Source: Crotophaga sulcirostris | Taxonomy: Eukaryota > Chordata > Aves > Cuculiformes > Crotophagidae | DNA length: 64,000 nucleotides | Assembly (NCBI GenBank): GCA_013397455.1 | Contig: VYZB01000135.1 | Location: forward strand, 106,527-170,526 | Direction of reading: 5' to 3' | Shown: positions 25,201 through 38,839 of the stretch, in pieces | How positions within the stretch are numbered: the stretch's first letter is position 1 | How the letters are laid out: each line of letters starts with the position of its first letter | The notes under the pieces: model-generated | What the model was told of the DNA's origin: nothing | Seen by the model: the letters and a program-made list of their open reading frames with translations, nothing else | The model's database searches: none | Position numbers and translations under genes: made by a program

Positions 25201-28200
25201 AGGGACAAATTTACAAAAAGCACTTTGATGATTGAGGAGACAAAATATCACGAGCATTTGATAAGCTCAAGGTTCCTTGGGATCTTTGGGAGAATTGGAA
25301 TTAGGTTTTTACATTACAGAGGTGCACTTCTGAATTTTTTTTCCCTTAAGAATTTTGGAAAAGGTAAGAAATGGAGCCCCATAACTCCCACATGCACTAG
25401 AGCTGGTTTTAATAACAGGATTGTATTTGTGGCTTAATCCACAACAAACACACTATGAAGATATTTTAGAAGCTGTGCAATAAGTCTCAGCCACTGATGA
25501 AAAGAATTGCTTGATCTTTTGGTTTCTGCCATGGAAGGGCATACATCAGAAGAAAATACTATTGAGCTTGCCTGCTTTGCCACATTTCCTCACCAGCTTT
25601 GACCGTTCATCATTACCCACATTAAAATAATGACACACTCTCACTTCATCAGCTCTCTTGATGACCTTTGTGCTTCTCAGCAGTATAGCCTTCCTAAAAT
25701 CATAGTTGTCTGACCAGGGTCATGCAGAAGCTGCCATATGCACACATTGGGCTTAGGCAGGGCAGAAGAGAAATAAAACTGAGTGCTCAGTCCTACAGTA
25801 CCACAACAGTCAGACTCCACTGATTCTTTGCTTGGGCACAGGCTACAAAGTTGATGTGCTCATTCACCGATTCTCTGAGCAAAATTAAATCTGTTTAGTT
25901 CTAACAGCCAGAGATAAAGCTAGTGAGGCTATGTGACAATAATTAAAGCACTGGGGGTTGGTTGTGGGGACCCCAGAACTCAGCACAGACTCCTAGCCTC
26001 TGCACAAACTTAAACCTCAGAGACTGATTACAGAATGGGACTCATAACACACATCCATCAGTGGGATAGATGTAGTTTTATAAGTTGAATATAGCAGCAG
26101 TTTGCTCAGAGGTACACATGCAATTGCACCGGGCTTTGATACATCACTCAAATAGGTGGAGGCAGGATAATTATCCTGCAAACATACAAGGAGCACTCAC
26201 AGCCTGCATGGCATGCACTTATGCCGTCTTTTACTAAAACCCTGCATTTGTCATGCTATTTTGCCTAGATGGCTGTTTTCTTAACAAAGGTGTATCTCCA
26301 GTGTGGGTTCTATAATTCCTTCCAAAAAGTTTATATGGCAAGCACCAAGAATAGCAGATGACTAGGTTTCAAAGTGTCATTTTAAAGAGTAAAGGAGGCA
26401 TTAAACTAAGACCTCACTATGCAAATACTCACAATTTTTGTTCATTGACTGAACACAAGGGATAGTGGTTTGGGTTAATAGAAAATATTTTTAGTTAGTT
26501 GATTTTTTTTTTTTCCAGAGGAAGCAGAAAAATTACATGTAGTGATCCAATGAAAGCTGCTGTCCAAACTCCATGGTTTTCAACTTTAAAAATTAGATGT
26601 AAATGTCAAAATATTTAGAATACGTCAAAACAAAGACATTTGGGTTTAAAATGAAATTTTGGAGGATAAAACAATTTATTCAGTTCAGTACTAATCCAGA
26701 GCATTTTGGTGAAACAGGCTTTACATTTCCTAACAAGTGTAACATGCCAGGAGGAGCCGTTACTCTGCTGTCATGTATATCCCAAGCACAGCTGGAGTCA
26801 CTGCACTCTTGATGCTGAGCACAAGCTTACATACTTTATTCAGTCAGGATTTTAGAGTCATTTAATTTCTTGCAGTTTTTTCCAGACCAACCACAGCCTT
26901 TGGCATCCTTTGCTGTTCACCATTACAAGTCTGTCATGGGCAATATCACTTCTTTTCTGCTGAGGTGGGTGATTTCACTTTACTTGTCCTACTCAATAGA
27001 GACCAGCCCTCTCCATCCTTCATCTCTGCTCAGGAAGGTACAGCTACAGCCCTGTCAGCATGTAATCTCCTGCAGCATGTACAAAATCTGTGTGATCGCT
27101 AAAATCCTGAACTTTTTGGCAAGATGCCTGCAAGGCTGAGTGTAGGAAGAGGTGGAGAAGAGTACAGTGACCACTAGATGGCTTTCTCTGGCAAACCTAG
27201 CCTTCTACTGTAAGATGACTTTTTTTCCACCTCTGCACTTTTTTCCCATTATGATTTTACTCTTAACGTTGTAAAAAGCATCAAAAGTTTAACCACTTCT
27301 AGCAAACTTCACCACGAAGTTTCAGAGCACTCTGTGCTGTCTTTCTTCAGTGAGCTGCATGCAAGTGAAAGCTTCCTAGGTGATTCCTTCAGAAAAATCT
27401 TTCAGTCAGCCCAGAATCATTTTAACACACTGACAGTCAGACAACTGATACAGTGACAACCTGGATGTTAATATGGGGCATATTGAATTGGCATTCAATA
27501 TTTTCTCTCCTAAATCCCTAACCCAGTTCTACCTCTCCTTCACACAATCAGCCTGTAAAATTAGACTAGGGAAACTGCAGACACGTAGCTGTAACTTTCA
27601 GATCTCAGTGAACAAATAAGAAGGATTTTAGTCCATTCAAGTGTTAGGTAATTCTGTTGTGAGAAACACTGCAGAAAAGGCAAAGACAACGACCTGATCT
27701 TTCCAGAGCAGCTTCATCTGCCGCTCTGTTCTCAGGAGATGACAACCACCCTTCATACTGCAGCTGACTCTGCTGCAGCCTTGCAGCTCTTCCCAACAGT
27801 CAAAAGGTTTGCCTGTATCATGGTCACTGCCTTGATTAAAACCATTTCATTTACTCTGGTGTCTGTTCTGATTTACTTTTGCCTCGGCCAAACAACAGTT
27901 GTCAGAGTTACAATCCTCTCAGGTCCACAAGAAAAGGGAGGAAAAGCAAATGTCTCTGCCATACCAACATCTCATTGGTGCTAGTGTGGGTAATGATATG
28001 TATATTCAAAAATAGATTAATATACAATTTAAGAAAAGTTACTGCAGTAAGACAGTGCTGCAGACAGAGATAAGTTCAGAGAGAAAAGGTAAAGGATTGC
28101 AGTATTGTTAATACCATGCTTACTCTACATGGTATTTATTCAATCTTTCTTGTCTTTAAAGCCTAAATGGTATTTTTAGAGATTAAAAGAAAGTTTCTGC

Positions 28201-30320
28201 AAGACAGAAAACTCAAAGCCTCTGGATTCTTATGAGATTTTTTTTCATGTAACATTTCAGTACAAGTTCCTCAGATCTGCAGAATTAACTTATTACTTTA
28301 CATTAGCAGTACTGACTGATTGAGGTGACCCAGGTAACCCACCTGAACCAAATTGCCTCCTGAAGTCAAGAGGAACAGCTGGACCTGTGTAATTCTACAG
28401 TCTACAGGGAAACACTTTTAGCTACGCATATGGGCAATTAAAATGTATACTATAATAGCAGGAGAGTGACCCAAAATGGAGCTGGAAATAACAGAGATAA
28501 AACTGCACACCACTTCAACTGTTTCTTTGCATCAGTCTTACTACAAAGGATGACAAGGCTGATTCCTGCTACTACTTCTCCTATTTTTCATAGTCTGATG
28601 CTCCACCCTCTCACCTAGTATCATCTGTTTCAGTAGAGATATGCTAGTTTCTGCCTGCTAAGATTTGGCCCAGTAGGATTATTGCCTGAGAAGACAAAAT
28701 AAGTCTAGAAGATCAGGCTGTGCTGGTGTAAAATAGAAGAGCAACAACTTCGGTAATTTCCAGGCAATAAATCCCCCCCACCAGACAGCATTCACCCAAG
28801 TTATTCTCAATATACTAAGAAATAGAGGATATGAAGGTATCAGGAGCCTCTTGAGCCTTAACCTTGTACACTCTTCTCATGAGAAATTAGCTGAACTCAC
28901 GCATTGGGGTGGAGCAATTTGTAGGCCTTGTTATGAAGCTGTAGAATGCCGCTGTAGAGGCACCATAACAAGTATCATGGAGAAGAAAGAGACCCAAAAT
29001 AATAAATAAGAACAGAAAAATGTATCTTGGGCTAAGGTTCTGCATACTTTTCTGCCAGTGACACTGGTTTAAGTTGCTCCTGTCCCTTTTTCTGCTCTTG
29101 TGCCTTTAGTTGAGTAGTGGAGGTGGATACATCCACAGCCTGGAAAACAAGCAAGGAAACACTCTTATTAAAGAGGAACTCAGAGTTTTGGCAGATTAAT
29201 CTCAACCTGGATCAGTTCCCCGATTCAGGGCACTTTATAACGTAGTCTTTCTTTTTGCTGGAAAAAAGCTGAAAGTAGAATGTAGGGGCAGAAAGGAACT
29301 GCTTGTATATAGGGGAAAGGCAGTGTTTCATAAATGGCTCTTGAGAATTCTTAAAATATTAATGAGTAAGATACATGGGGTAGAAGAGGCACTAGGGTCT
29401 TACAAACAGCTTTTCCAAAGCTGCTCAAAAGAGCATCTATGAGATGTGCATTCACTATCTGTGGGGAAAGACACAATAGCATTTGAATGACAAAAAATTA
29501 TGAAGAGATACATAACAAAGAAGCAGGACTAAAGGTTATCCTGGAATTTGTCAGGAGATGATCAGGATGCTTCCTCCACAGAAGACCACTTGTTATGTCT
29601 GTTTCATATGATGTATTCTTTTACTGTCAAAGGATTAAAGCAGGGGAATCTTTGGTCTCTAACAGCGTATTTAACATTTACTGCTGACTATCCTGATTTT
29701 TAAGAAGGCTGTCTCTGGTTTGTACTTCCCAGTGTTCCTCAGTGCCTCTTGTTCTCACAGCCGCTGCACTAAGCAGACTGAAGTAGGTACCCAAGCTTCA
29801 TCCAGCCAAACGAATTGCTGGCATCTGCTCTGTAATGTGCAGCTTTTCAATATGATAATAAGCAATTAGCAAGGCATTTATGAACATGGAGAAGGAGAAT
29901 TTGTACATAGTGCAAGATTTTCTGCTGAACACACCAATAGATACTATAGAGATAACAACAGGCCAGGTACCTGAGTCTCCAAGTTTCAAATGGCAGCAAA
30001 AAGGCAGAGGTCATTGAGTTAAGTAAATTATCAGCCACTATTTGATTGCCCAGTAGTTAACAGGAAACAGTGATGTTTATTCACCCTTCCAGGTTTATAT
30101 AAACATCAGCAATCTTAGGTTAACATCCTTTCATGTCTCAGGTGGTAAACTTCTATGTTTAAGTTCCATTACATACTGTAAAACCAATAGAAAACAAATT
30201 TAAGAAAGCAAGCCAAAGACATTATTCTGTTAGACAAGCTCATCTAGTTCTTTAATCAGAACTAAGCAGTGCCAGCCAAGCCTATGTTCTGTAAACTGAA
30301 ACAACTCTTCTCCCTCAGAT
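22241..30320. other. No recognisable gene in about 8 kb
   Basis: The largest frames are 24710-25072 (120 codons) and 22447-22767 minus (106 codons). Neither has a domain, signal peptide or repeat pattern that I recognise. The DNA is AT-rich, with A-runs at 23269-23280 and 25103-25122. No RNA gene, hairpin or transposon end was found by eye. Confidence 0.6.
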
Positions 30321-30385
30321 TTCAACATTTTACAGGGAAAGAAATGGAGGCCTGGAGGTGCTAAGAATTCAAAGATCTCCAGTCG
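30321..30385 (+). repeat. MIR-like SINE relic (core end)
   Basis: TTCAACATTTTACAGGGAAA followed by GAAATGGAGGCCTGGAGGTG and CTAAG resembles the MIR block CATTTTACAGATGAGGAAACTGAGGC.CAGAGAGGTTAAG. It is heavily diverged, as expected of a SINE active before the amniote radiation. Confidence 0.45.
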
Positions 30386-33300
30386 GGCTAACTAATATTC
30401 CTTTTTTGCAAGTATATTTGTGCATTGCAACCTGATAGTAACCTGATAGGTCCATCAAGATGAACTCCTTAAGGGAAGAGCACTGAAGCTGTCAGGTGCT
30501 TCCTAGGATGCAAATTCACTTTGCCATCACAAACCAAAGACTCTCCATGCTACTGTACCTGACTCAGTATGGACATGCCTGCAATTCCTCAAGAAAAATG
30601 CATATGATTGTCCCCAAAATAGCATTTGCAAGTCAGTGCCATCTCCACTATTCTACCATACTTCCAAGATGTGGAAGCCAAAAGTGGATATAAAATTCAA
30701 ATATTGCTCCACAGCATGGAGAGATAGTATCACTGTCTGTCTCCTACTCATTGATCTCCTTTGCTATGGCTGTAAGATCTCCTTTTTTCCCCCCTTCTAC
30801 AACATCACACTGGAGTTCACGTGTTTCAATACCTCCGATAAACCCCTTTCAGAGTTTGTCCCTTGGGGGAAATACAGGTTATCCTATCCCTTGGTCTTAC
30901 ACATCCAACCTAGTGTTTGCCATTGGATGAAGACACAGGTCATTTAAATGAGCCCCTGTTACACAGTAACCCAGAAGAACACAAATGTCCTATAGATTGT
31001 GAACTGTTGGTCCAGACTTTTTTGCCACATACAAGTTTTACCAGTAGGGATTTTACACTGCCTTCTTGTCATTAGTGAAAAAAAACAAAGACATTGGACT
31101 GACTGTACAGAACTGAGTATATTACACCAGGTTACTTCTATTAATCAAATCTGTAGTCACATCAAGGACTACGTAAGATTTGTTTGATGAGATGGGTTTG
31201 GAATAAAGTTTTGTTTACTGGCAATAGCTATATTTGTATACATAGAATTACATTCTGCATAATTTGAAAGTCTAATTTCAATGATTTTTCCTAGAATTCA
31301 TCTTATTTTAGCCAGTCTGTAATCTTATGTATTAGGTGTAGCCGTCAAGGTGTTGGTAGTGGTGGGGCTGCAGGGGCAGCCTCTGTGAGAAGAGGCCAGG
31401 AGCTACTCCATGCCAGGCAGCTGCTTCCAGGTGGCTGCACAACAGACCTACCATAGGACACAGCTAAGACTACCAGCCAAGCTGCTGGCACCTCTGTACA
31501 CACATGAGAAAGGGCAGAAAAGAGAACGCGTAACAAGGAGGAAGAAATAAAAAAGTGAGAAACAGAGAGAACATAGAGGTCAGAGGAGGAGGAGCACCAT
31601 GGCCAAGCAGGTGTTCCTGAAGGGGCTGCATCTCACAGAAGACCCATGCGGAGCAGAGGAAAAGAGTGAAGAGGAAGAAGCAGAGAAACATCAGTACTCG
31701 GTGCAAATCTCTCCATATCCCTCATGCCACTCATCTCCTCGTTGAAGGGGCTGAGTCTGACCTCCAGTGAAAACAAGGGCAGAGGAAACTGAGCCTGAGA
31801 AAGGAGGAAAGGTATTTTCACCAAGGGTTTTACTGTTTGTTGTGGTTGTGTTTTGCTTCATTTCCCCCCCAATACACAAATCAGTAATTAAATGTATACT
31901 AACTGGCAATAAATTAAGTTCATTTCTCCAAGTTGAGTCTGTTTTGCCTGTGCTGGTAACTGGTAAGCAATATCCCTGCTTTTACCTCAACCTGCAAGCT
32001 TTCTTGCTCTTGTTCATCCTGTTTTCTTCCTCCATCCCGCTAAAGCAGTAGGGGAAAAAATGAGTAGATGGGTGGGATTTTTGTTGCGGGCCAGAGCTGA
32101 CCCATCACACCTCCGGGTTTTTTTTACCCCTTGCTTTTTTATTAGCACACTGTGCTTACTTTTGATATTCTGGAGTTTCTTTGGGGCTCAAGATACATTA
32201 AAAAATAGTCAGCTCATATTTCCCTTCAAAAATCCTTGGCAAAGGTGCTTCCACTGGAATTTATATTTCCCTCAGAACAGAATAGCCACAGCAGAAGAAC
32301 TGCTGTCACAGTTTTACTTCCCACATGTTTATGCCAGTGCTCCTTATCCCAGCAGTCTTCCCAACATCTTCTCTTACACCTGAAGACTACTATAAAATCA
32401 CTGAGGTTGACAGAAAGACCCTTTAGGTTCACTTCAGGTGGATTTAGGAACTGGCACATACCTCCAGGATTGCTTGTTACTGGAGTATCTCACTGCCACT
32501 GATTTTAGCACAAACCAGTGAAAAGGGTAGGTGGCTAATTTTCATAATATTAAACATATGTATACACGCACCCCCCAAATGTAAGAGCTAATATGTTTCT
32601 TCTGATGATAGAACATGCACTGTTCATGTTGCTACTGAAAAAATCATCCTAAGAGCTTATGAAGTCCTCCATTACTATAATCATAGCCAGAAAGAGGTTA
32701 ATGCATTGCATTTCCAATTAAGTGAAGAAAAACATATGTTTAAGTGGATCTGTGATCCCAGATCCAGGTGTTAAATCACACCAACACAGGGCCATATTGT
32801 AAGGTTTAAATGTTATGTCAGTACACACAACAACTCCAGCCACAAAACTTCAATTAAGGGGATGATTTTTATTGATTTATAAAAGAGATGGCAGCATACA
32901 ACAAAATGGAACAACCAAGAGGAAGTGCTGAGGCAGCAGCTCTGCCTGCTGTCAGAAGAACATATCAGTAAGAGGAAAGCACCCTCAAGTCCCAGACAGT
33001 GGTACCTACAGGAACGAGATTGTATAATTGAAGTGGAGTAAAAATAAATAACTATTCTGCAATAGAGGAGAAGCTGTGGAACTGCTGCCTAAGAAGCTGA
33101 TGCTTCAAATTTGCTGGATGAGCACATTTTGGTGCATGATCTACTACCAGGTAGTCCAGTTGTTGAAAGAGGGTGTCAGTTATTGGACATGGTCAGGCTG
33201 GAGGTAGAGCTGCTGACTGGGGCAGACACTTCTGCAGTTGCTGAGTAACTATTAAAAGCAATGAGAATATTTTGTAACTGTGATTAAGTGCAAATGCTTC

Positions 33301-33536
33301 ATTTCTTATTTTGGAAACAAAGCTGTTTTCATTTCTCCCAACTGAAGTTACTGCGAGTTAGTGTGTATTTATAATGAAGATGCCAACATGAACAAAACCT
33401 TTCATTTTAAAACAGGGCTTTGTACTCTTGTTTTATTTAAGTGATTTTGACATTGCTGTGGAACACAAAGCTGATCTTTTAAAGGTAGTTGGAGAAATGT
33501 TTTCTAAGGTGGCCAGCCTCTTTCCTGTCTTTAGGT
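30386..33536. other. No recognisable gene
   Basis: Frames of up to 107 codons (32060-32383) and 103 codons (30636-30947) have no domain. Overlapping frames on both strands around 31345-31910 reflect a purine-rich tract on the plus strand (many GAGAAG words) and are not credible coding sequence. Nothing else is recognisable. Confidence 0.6.
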
Positions 33537-33601
33537 CATATCACAGCATTGATTTTAAACTAGAAATCAATTGAGAACTTAAAAATCAATGCTATGATAT
33601 G
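33537..33601. ncRNA. Candidate microRNA-like hairpin (or foldback)
   Basis: Bases 33537-33558 pair with 33579-33601 to form a stem of 21 Watson-Crick pairs with one A/C mismatch (33544/33594) and one single-base bulge (33581), around a 20-base loop (33559-33578). The total length of about 65 bases and the near-perfect 22-bp stem fit a pre-microRNA or a short foldback/MITE remnant. Neither arm matches a microRNA I remember. The strand of transcription is unknown, and no expression evidence is available. Confidence 0.4.
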
Positions 33602-35175
33602 GTTTGTGAGCTGCTCTCTCTTCCAATGTTTTCCTCAGATACAGTGCACTAGTTAGAGTCTATAAACTCACTCTTTCCAGGGACTTCAGGTTATTAGCAA
33701 GTAAATTAACAACAAGATAGCAAATTAAACTCAATCCAGTTCAGTTTCCCTCCAGGGCAGCTCTACACGGGCTCATCTGTCCACTTGGTTCATGTCTCAT
33801 TTTTTCTACCACAATATTTCTTCGCTTACCTCTCTCCAGCATGGGACCAAAGCTGCACCAGTCACCAGTATCCCTGAACCAACAGCCAGAGCAATGCTTG
33901 TTAACAGGATGCCACAACCACTAATTAACTAAACAACTGTGACAGATTGGAGAGGAAAATATGGCTTCTTGGTTAAAAAGGGAAAGCTGGTCTTAGAATT
34001 CTTTTCCTAAAGTGAAACACACTTTCAAGCGTGTCCTAAAAGTAAAGCCTTAAAGACAGAATGCTGCGGGTTTTCATCATCCATAAAAGTTACTCCAGTA
34101 TAAAATTTTATCCAAGATATAACTTGAGCCTTTTGGTGCTTAAAGCCTCAGCTGCTGGAATCATGTGATTAAAATATTCCCAACTTCCATTTTCCTAGCT
34201 TAAATTCGCATATCTCTATACCATTGTTATGGGTAAATTTGGAAATATAAGCTCCAAAAGCTCGAAACTTATGAGACAAATAAAAACAGTGTTTCTTTTT
34301 TTAAATAAAGCACAAGTCTGAATAATTTCACTTTGCTCTGGTTTGAGTTAAAACGGAACCAATTCTTCTCCAACTTTTCAGTTAAACCTTTTCTAAGTGA
34401 ATGCATTTTCTGAAGAAAATGTTTGAGACAGCACCTACCTCTAGAAGTGATAGTACTTGATGTTTACAGCTATTACCAAGTAATGGGATGAATGGTATGC
34501 AGCAAGATACTCATTTACACTTATTTCTATAGAAACCAAGGCCAATGCTAAAGTTGGTGGAATGCCATAAGCCAAAGGGCAAAAACGGGTCACACCTACA
34601 TGGGGGAATGGACAGGACAGGTGACCCAAAACTGACTGGAGTGTTTAATTCCATATATGTCATACTACGTATAAAAACTGAGTTATCACAAGGATCAAGA
34701 TTTCTTCCTCTTCTGCTCTCCTATCTTTGATCCCAATCCATGCATTTCCAAATCCAGTTCCCATCTGCCACTAAGTCCAGTCCATGATTTTCCCCAGTGT
34801 TTGCCCTACAGCATCAGTGGTGACACAATCATCCACATGTTGGAATTTTGGGTTTGTATACATTTTATAATTTTCTTATTAATATAATTTCTTTTTTTTT
34901 ATGATTGTTTCATTAAAGCTGTTCTAGTTTTTTTGCCAACCCATAAGTCTCTCCCTTATTCCTTTCCCTGGGGCAGGGGAGTGCGCAGCATTGGGACTAT
35001 GCTGTCCTGTGTTAGAAGATGGTCAGGGCTGGGAAGCTAAATTGGAAGACAGTTCAAGTGCTTTTAAACTTTTCTTTGTTTCAGGTTGAAGAATACTCAC
35101 TATATACAAGTTTGGGAAAAAAGTGATTGACACCGCACTTTGATCTGGATACAATGAGAATAATTATTTGTTGAT
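33602..35175. other. No recognisable gene
   Basis: AT-rich DNA with frames of 62 codons or less and a T-run at about 34891-34900. No repeat or RNA gene is identified. Confidence 0.6.
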
Positions 35176-35224
35176 TACCTAGCATTTTGAGATACTTGAT
35201 GCTGTAGGAATGCAATATCTATTC
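35176..35224 (+). repeat. MIR-like tail relic
   Basis: ACCTAGCATTTTGAGATACT followed by TGATGCTGTAGGAATGCAAT recalls the amniote SINE tail phrase GCGCTTTGAGATCCTTGGATGAAAGGCGCTAT. It is short and strongly diverged. Confidence 0.35.
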
Positions 35225-38200
35225 TACAACAGCTCTTCTCATTTCATAAGGGCAAATCACTTATTTTAAGGGTGCTCTTCCACTAAACTGAAAGAGAACT
35301 TACAACAACTGTAAACGCAAGTTCTCCTTATTTTAATAACTCGGAGCAAGCGAACATAACATCTGTCCCACCCTTATCAAAAGGGTTTAAGAATAAAGGT
35401 GAGAAGTCCCATATTTACCAACAGTTCAGTTTGCTTCCAAATAAAATTCAAAGTAATATTTTTAACATTAAAAACTCCTGCATATTTTGCAACCTGGATG
35501 CTGGGAAAAATAGCCCTATGTCTCCTGCCCCCTGGCTGAACCGACTGGTGCAAGGAGAGCTCGAGTTGGTATTTCATACTTTTGGCATGGTAAGAAGGCA
35601 TCATCCCAGAGGCTGAAACAAGAATTTGTAGTATAATCCCACTATATTTAAATAGAGTCACTGTGAGAGCTGCGTTTCCCGAGTAGTACATACACATGGC
35701 ATATTTTAAGTGGTTTGCTAAATTCACTGCATGGTCAAACAAGACATAGTCATGATCTCCATCACAAGACAATAGCACAAGTATGGACTTAAGGTCCAGC
35801 TGAGTTTTTACATCCTCTTCTGACACCTTTTCCTGCATTGTTTGTCGCTTCTAACAACTGAGCTAGCTGGTTTAAAGCTAGCATATGCATGGCCACCCAT
35901 AGTGTAGCTGCCCCTTTGACCTCTGCATAGTTCTACTGTGATCCCTTTGAACTAAGAAACTACCAAAAATTTATTATTTTTAAAACCATATAGTAGATTT
36001 AGCTCCAGAATTTCTCAGCAGTCATCTCTAACTCCTGTAATGGCAACACTTAACAAGTCTGTGGATTAAGAGTGCAACTGTCTTGACTCACTAAAGGGAG
36101 CACCGAGTAAAATACAGAAATATCTCATGAATGCAGCCCAGGTATCTTGCATGGCAGTAGTAAGTAGGCATGGCTTAATGAGTCACTTCCCTGGGCTCCA
36201 AGAAGCCATCATAATCAGCCTGTTTTGAATAACATCCTGAAATGACAGGAATGTTATAGGAGGAAGATTCATACATGAAAACGCTTTATGTAACTGCTTT
36301 TATCTCTCCAGCAAATGGAATGCTCCAGGGTGTGAAAAGGGGGCCATTAAGGGCCACTGGATGTTTAAGAAGAGACACTTCCAGCTTTCTACTCTGAGCA
36401 TCAAGGTAACTGCACTGCCTGTCTTTCAATGGAGTGATTTCTGCTCAAGCTGTTAAAACCCTTCTCTGATCTGCCAGCCAGGGAGGGGGTTCAGAGCTCC
36501 TTTGTCTCCACCAGTTTGACTTAATTCCACTGATGTCTCAGTTTATCAGCTACCACCTCTGATCTGATCACCTGGATGAGCGATCAGAAGAGTCATCTAA
36601 TTTATACCAAGAGCAGGAACAAAGCAAAAGGTAGATGCTTGCCGAGTCCTTACTATACAGAAGCTATTTTGGTAGTGCAAGTAACAGCTCCACAATCATT
36701 CAGATGCAAGGTCACCCAGGTTCAATACTGGACTCTAATTTTGCATTCATATTTGATTTTAAAAAGATACATATCTTACATTGTTACAAGAGCAGTTACT
36801 GATGCACAAGTGCATCAACTAGGAGTAGTAACCATGGTTATCAGTCAAGTTTCCAGATACCAGCACTCAGAGGGAAACCTGGAAGTTAAAGAACCAGCTC
36901 TGAAACTGCCATAGGCTTGATCGCAAATAACTTACAATCCTTCCCTCTGCCCCAGTTTAACCCAATACAGACTATTAGCAGGTTCCTCATCTGATAACTT
37001 GGGAAGGTCACACCTGTGGCTCGTGAGAGAGCTACAGGAGCCCACTCCTGAGAAGAATAAAGCAACAGCCTGACAAGGTATAATTCCCAATAGACCTTGT
37101 TGCTGCTAAGATACACGATATAACCAGAGTGTGATTTTTAGAGAGGAAGCCTGCAGCCATCTAACTCAGCAGATCAGCACTGCAAAAAGGCTACCATATG
37201 AAAGAGGCTATGTGTGTATCTGGTGAGCACAGGTTAGTCCTCACCGAGAAGACTTGCACACTTCCTTTATAGTGGTGAGAATAAAGGCATCTTCACCATG
37301 ACCAGGGTTAAATAACTAAAATTGATTTTACTTTGCTAACTGGCCACTTCTCTAGCACACCTTCAAAACCAGATCTATTACAGAAGCCATGCACACCAAA
37401 TTACCTGACCCTTTCTACAGGTGTACAAACCACTATGAAGAACATTCTTGCCACTGAGGACTTCATTATCCCCAGGCACCATAACAAAATTTTGGCTCCA
37501 AACACTTCGATGTTTCCCTTTTTCCACTTTTTCCAGCAGTCAGATAAACATGTTGAACTCCCTCCTAGTCTCAACTGCTGCTTGCCCTCTCCTGTTCTGC
37601 TTTGGGCTCAACAATGACAAATTCCAGTAAGGTCGCACAGTGAAATCTGATCCCTTCCTCAGCCTTCAAGCTTGTGCCATGAAAAAGAAAAATCAGTAAC
37701 AAACCAGTTGAATTCATGTCTGTTTACTGTTTCTTGAAATGTGCACTGGGAAACCACAGAAAGGGGAAGATTGGACAAATAAAAAGTATAATAAAGAGAA
37801 AAATATGCAATGGGAGCATTGGATTTTTCTTGCACTGGTAGGTCCTTCTTCAGACCTAGAAGGAGATTACTTATCTTCTTATCTACTTATCTTATCCGTG
37901 AGTCATTTTTGCTACTCTGGGAGTGGGGTTGGTAGGGGATCCCACCCCGGGATGAGAAGTGGCACTAGCTGATGGCATCTAGAAGGGACCAGCAAAGGTT
38001 GCCTGGGGCACTCAGCCTGCCAAGTTAAGAATGGGACTGGTGGGGACCCCTCCTCACCTACATTGTGTCACTTACAGCTTTCCATGCCCCAGGAAACCTG
38101 TTTCCTCCCTTCAGCCATCACTTAAGCCACTTGTATTTGATTCAGTAATTGAAAACTTTCCAGCACCATAAGCTTCCCAGCAGGCCCCAGTTTCAAATAA

Positions 38201-38839
38201 CTGAGTCCCTAGTATAACCATTATCATTTGTACCATTCTTGATGCTATAGTCCTTGCCTTAAACTAGGCTGAAATTGCTAAATTCATTTGTTACAGGAAT
38301 CCAAGAACACACCACACTAACAGCTATCAGTTACTGCCAACCACAGTGACCCCCAATAGCTGCAGATCACCTTCTGCTATCCTAGGCACATGTATGCCAA
38401 CAGATCACATTTTTCACACCATGCAACATGCCTGTACAGCTCCCCTTGCACAGCCATGATTTGACAAAGAAATAGAAGTTAACACATATTCTGGTCACCT
38501 CCCTTACTCCTGGTCTCCATCACATAATTGCTACCCTACTTCACAGGTCAAACAGTGTTTAAGCCTTTAACACCAAGGACAGGGCTTCCATTTGCTCCGT
38601 TAGGGAACAGGACTTCACCTTCTAGCTTTGTCTTCAAACCATTTGAATTACCAGTAGAAATGACTTTTACTGCCAGCCACAGTACCTCAGCAGTAGCTGC
38701 TAACATGCCTTTTCCCCTTCCCCCCACCACCATTTCAATGCTGTGCACATTTGCCCTTGTATGTGTCAGTGCTGTGTTTTGGAAGAGCAAAACGAAACTT
38801 GAATTAAAGAGGTTGCTGCTTCTTCCCCTCCTCCCTCCC
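35225..38839. other. No recognisable gene; includes a 153-codon frame judged chance
   Basis: The minus-strand frame 35377-35838 (153 codons) is one of the longest in the window. It starts MQEKVSEED, has an ordinary globular-looking composition, shows no domain I recognise, and ends in an AT-rich stretch. A single-exon gene or a retrocopy cannot be fully excluded, but I see no poly-A tail or target duplication around it. The frame 36576-36914 (112 codons) also has no match. Confidence 0.5.
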
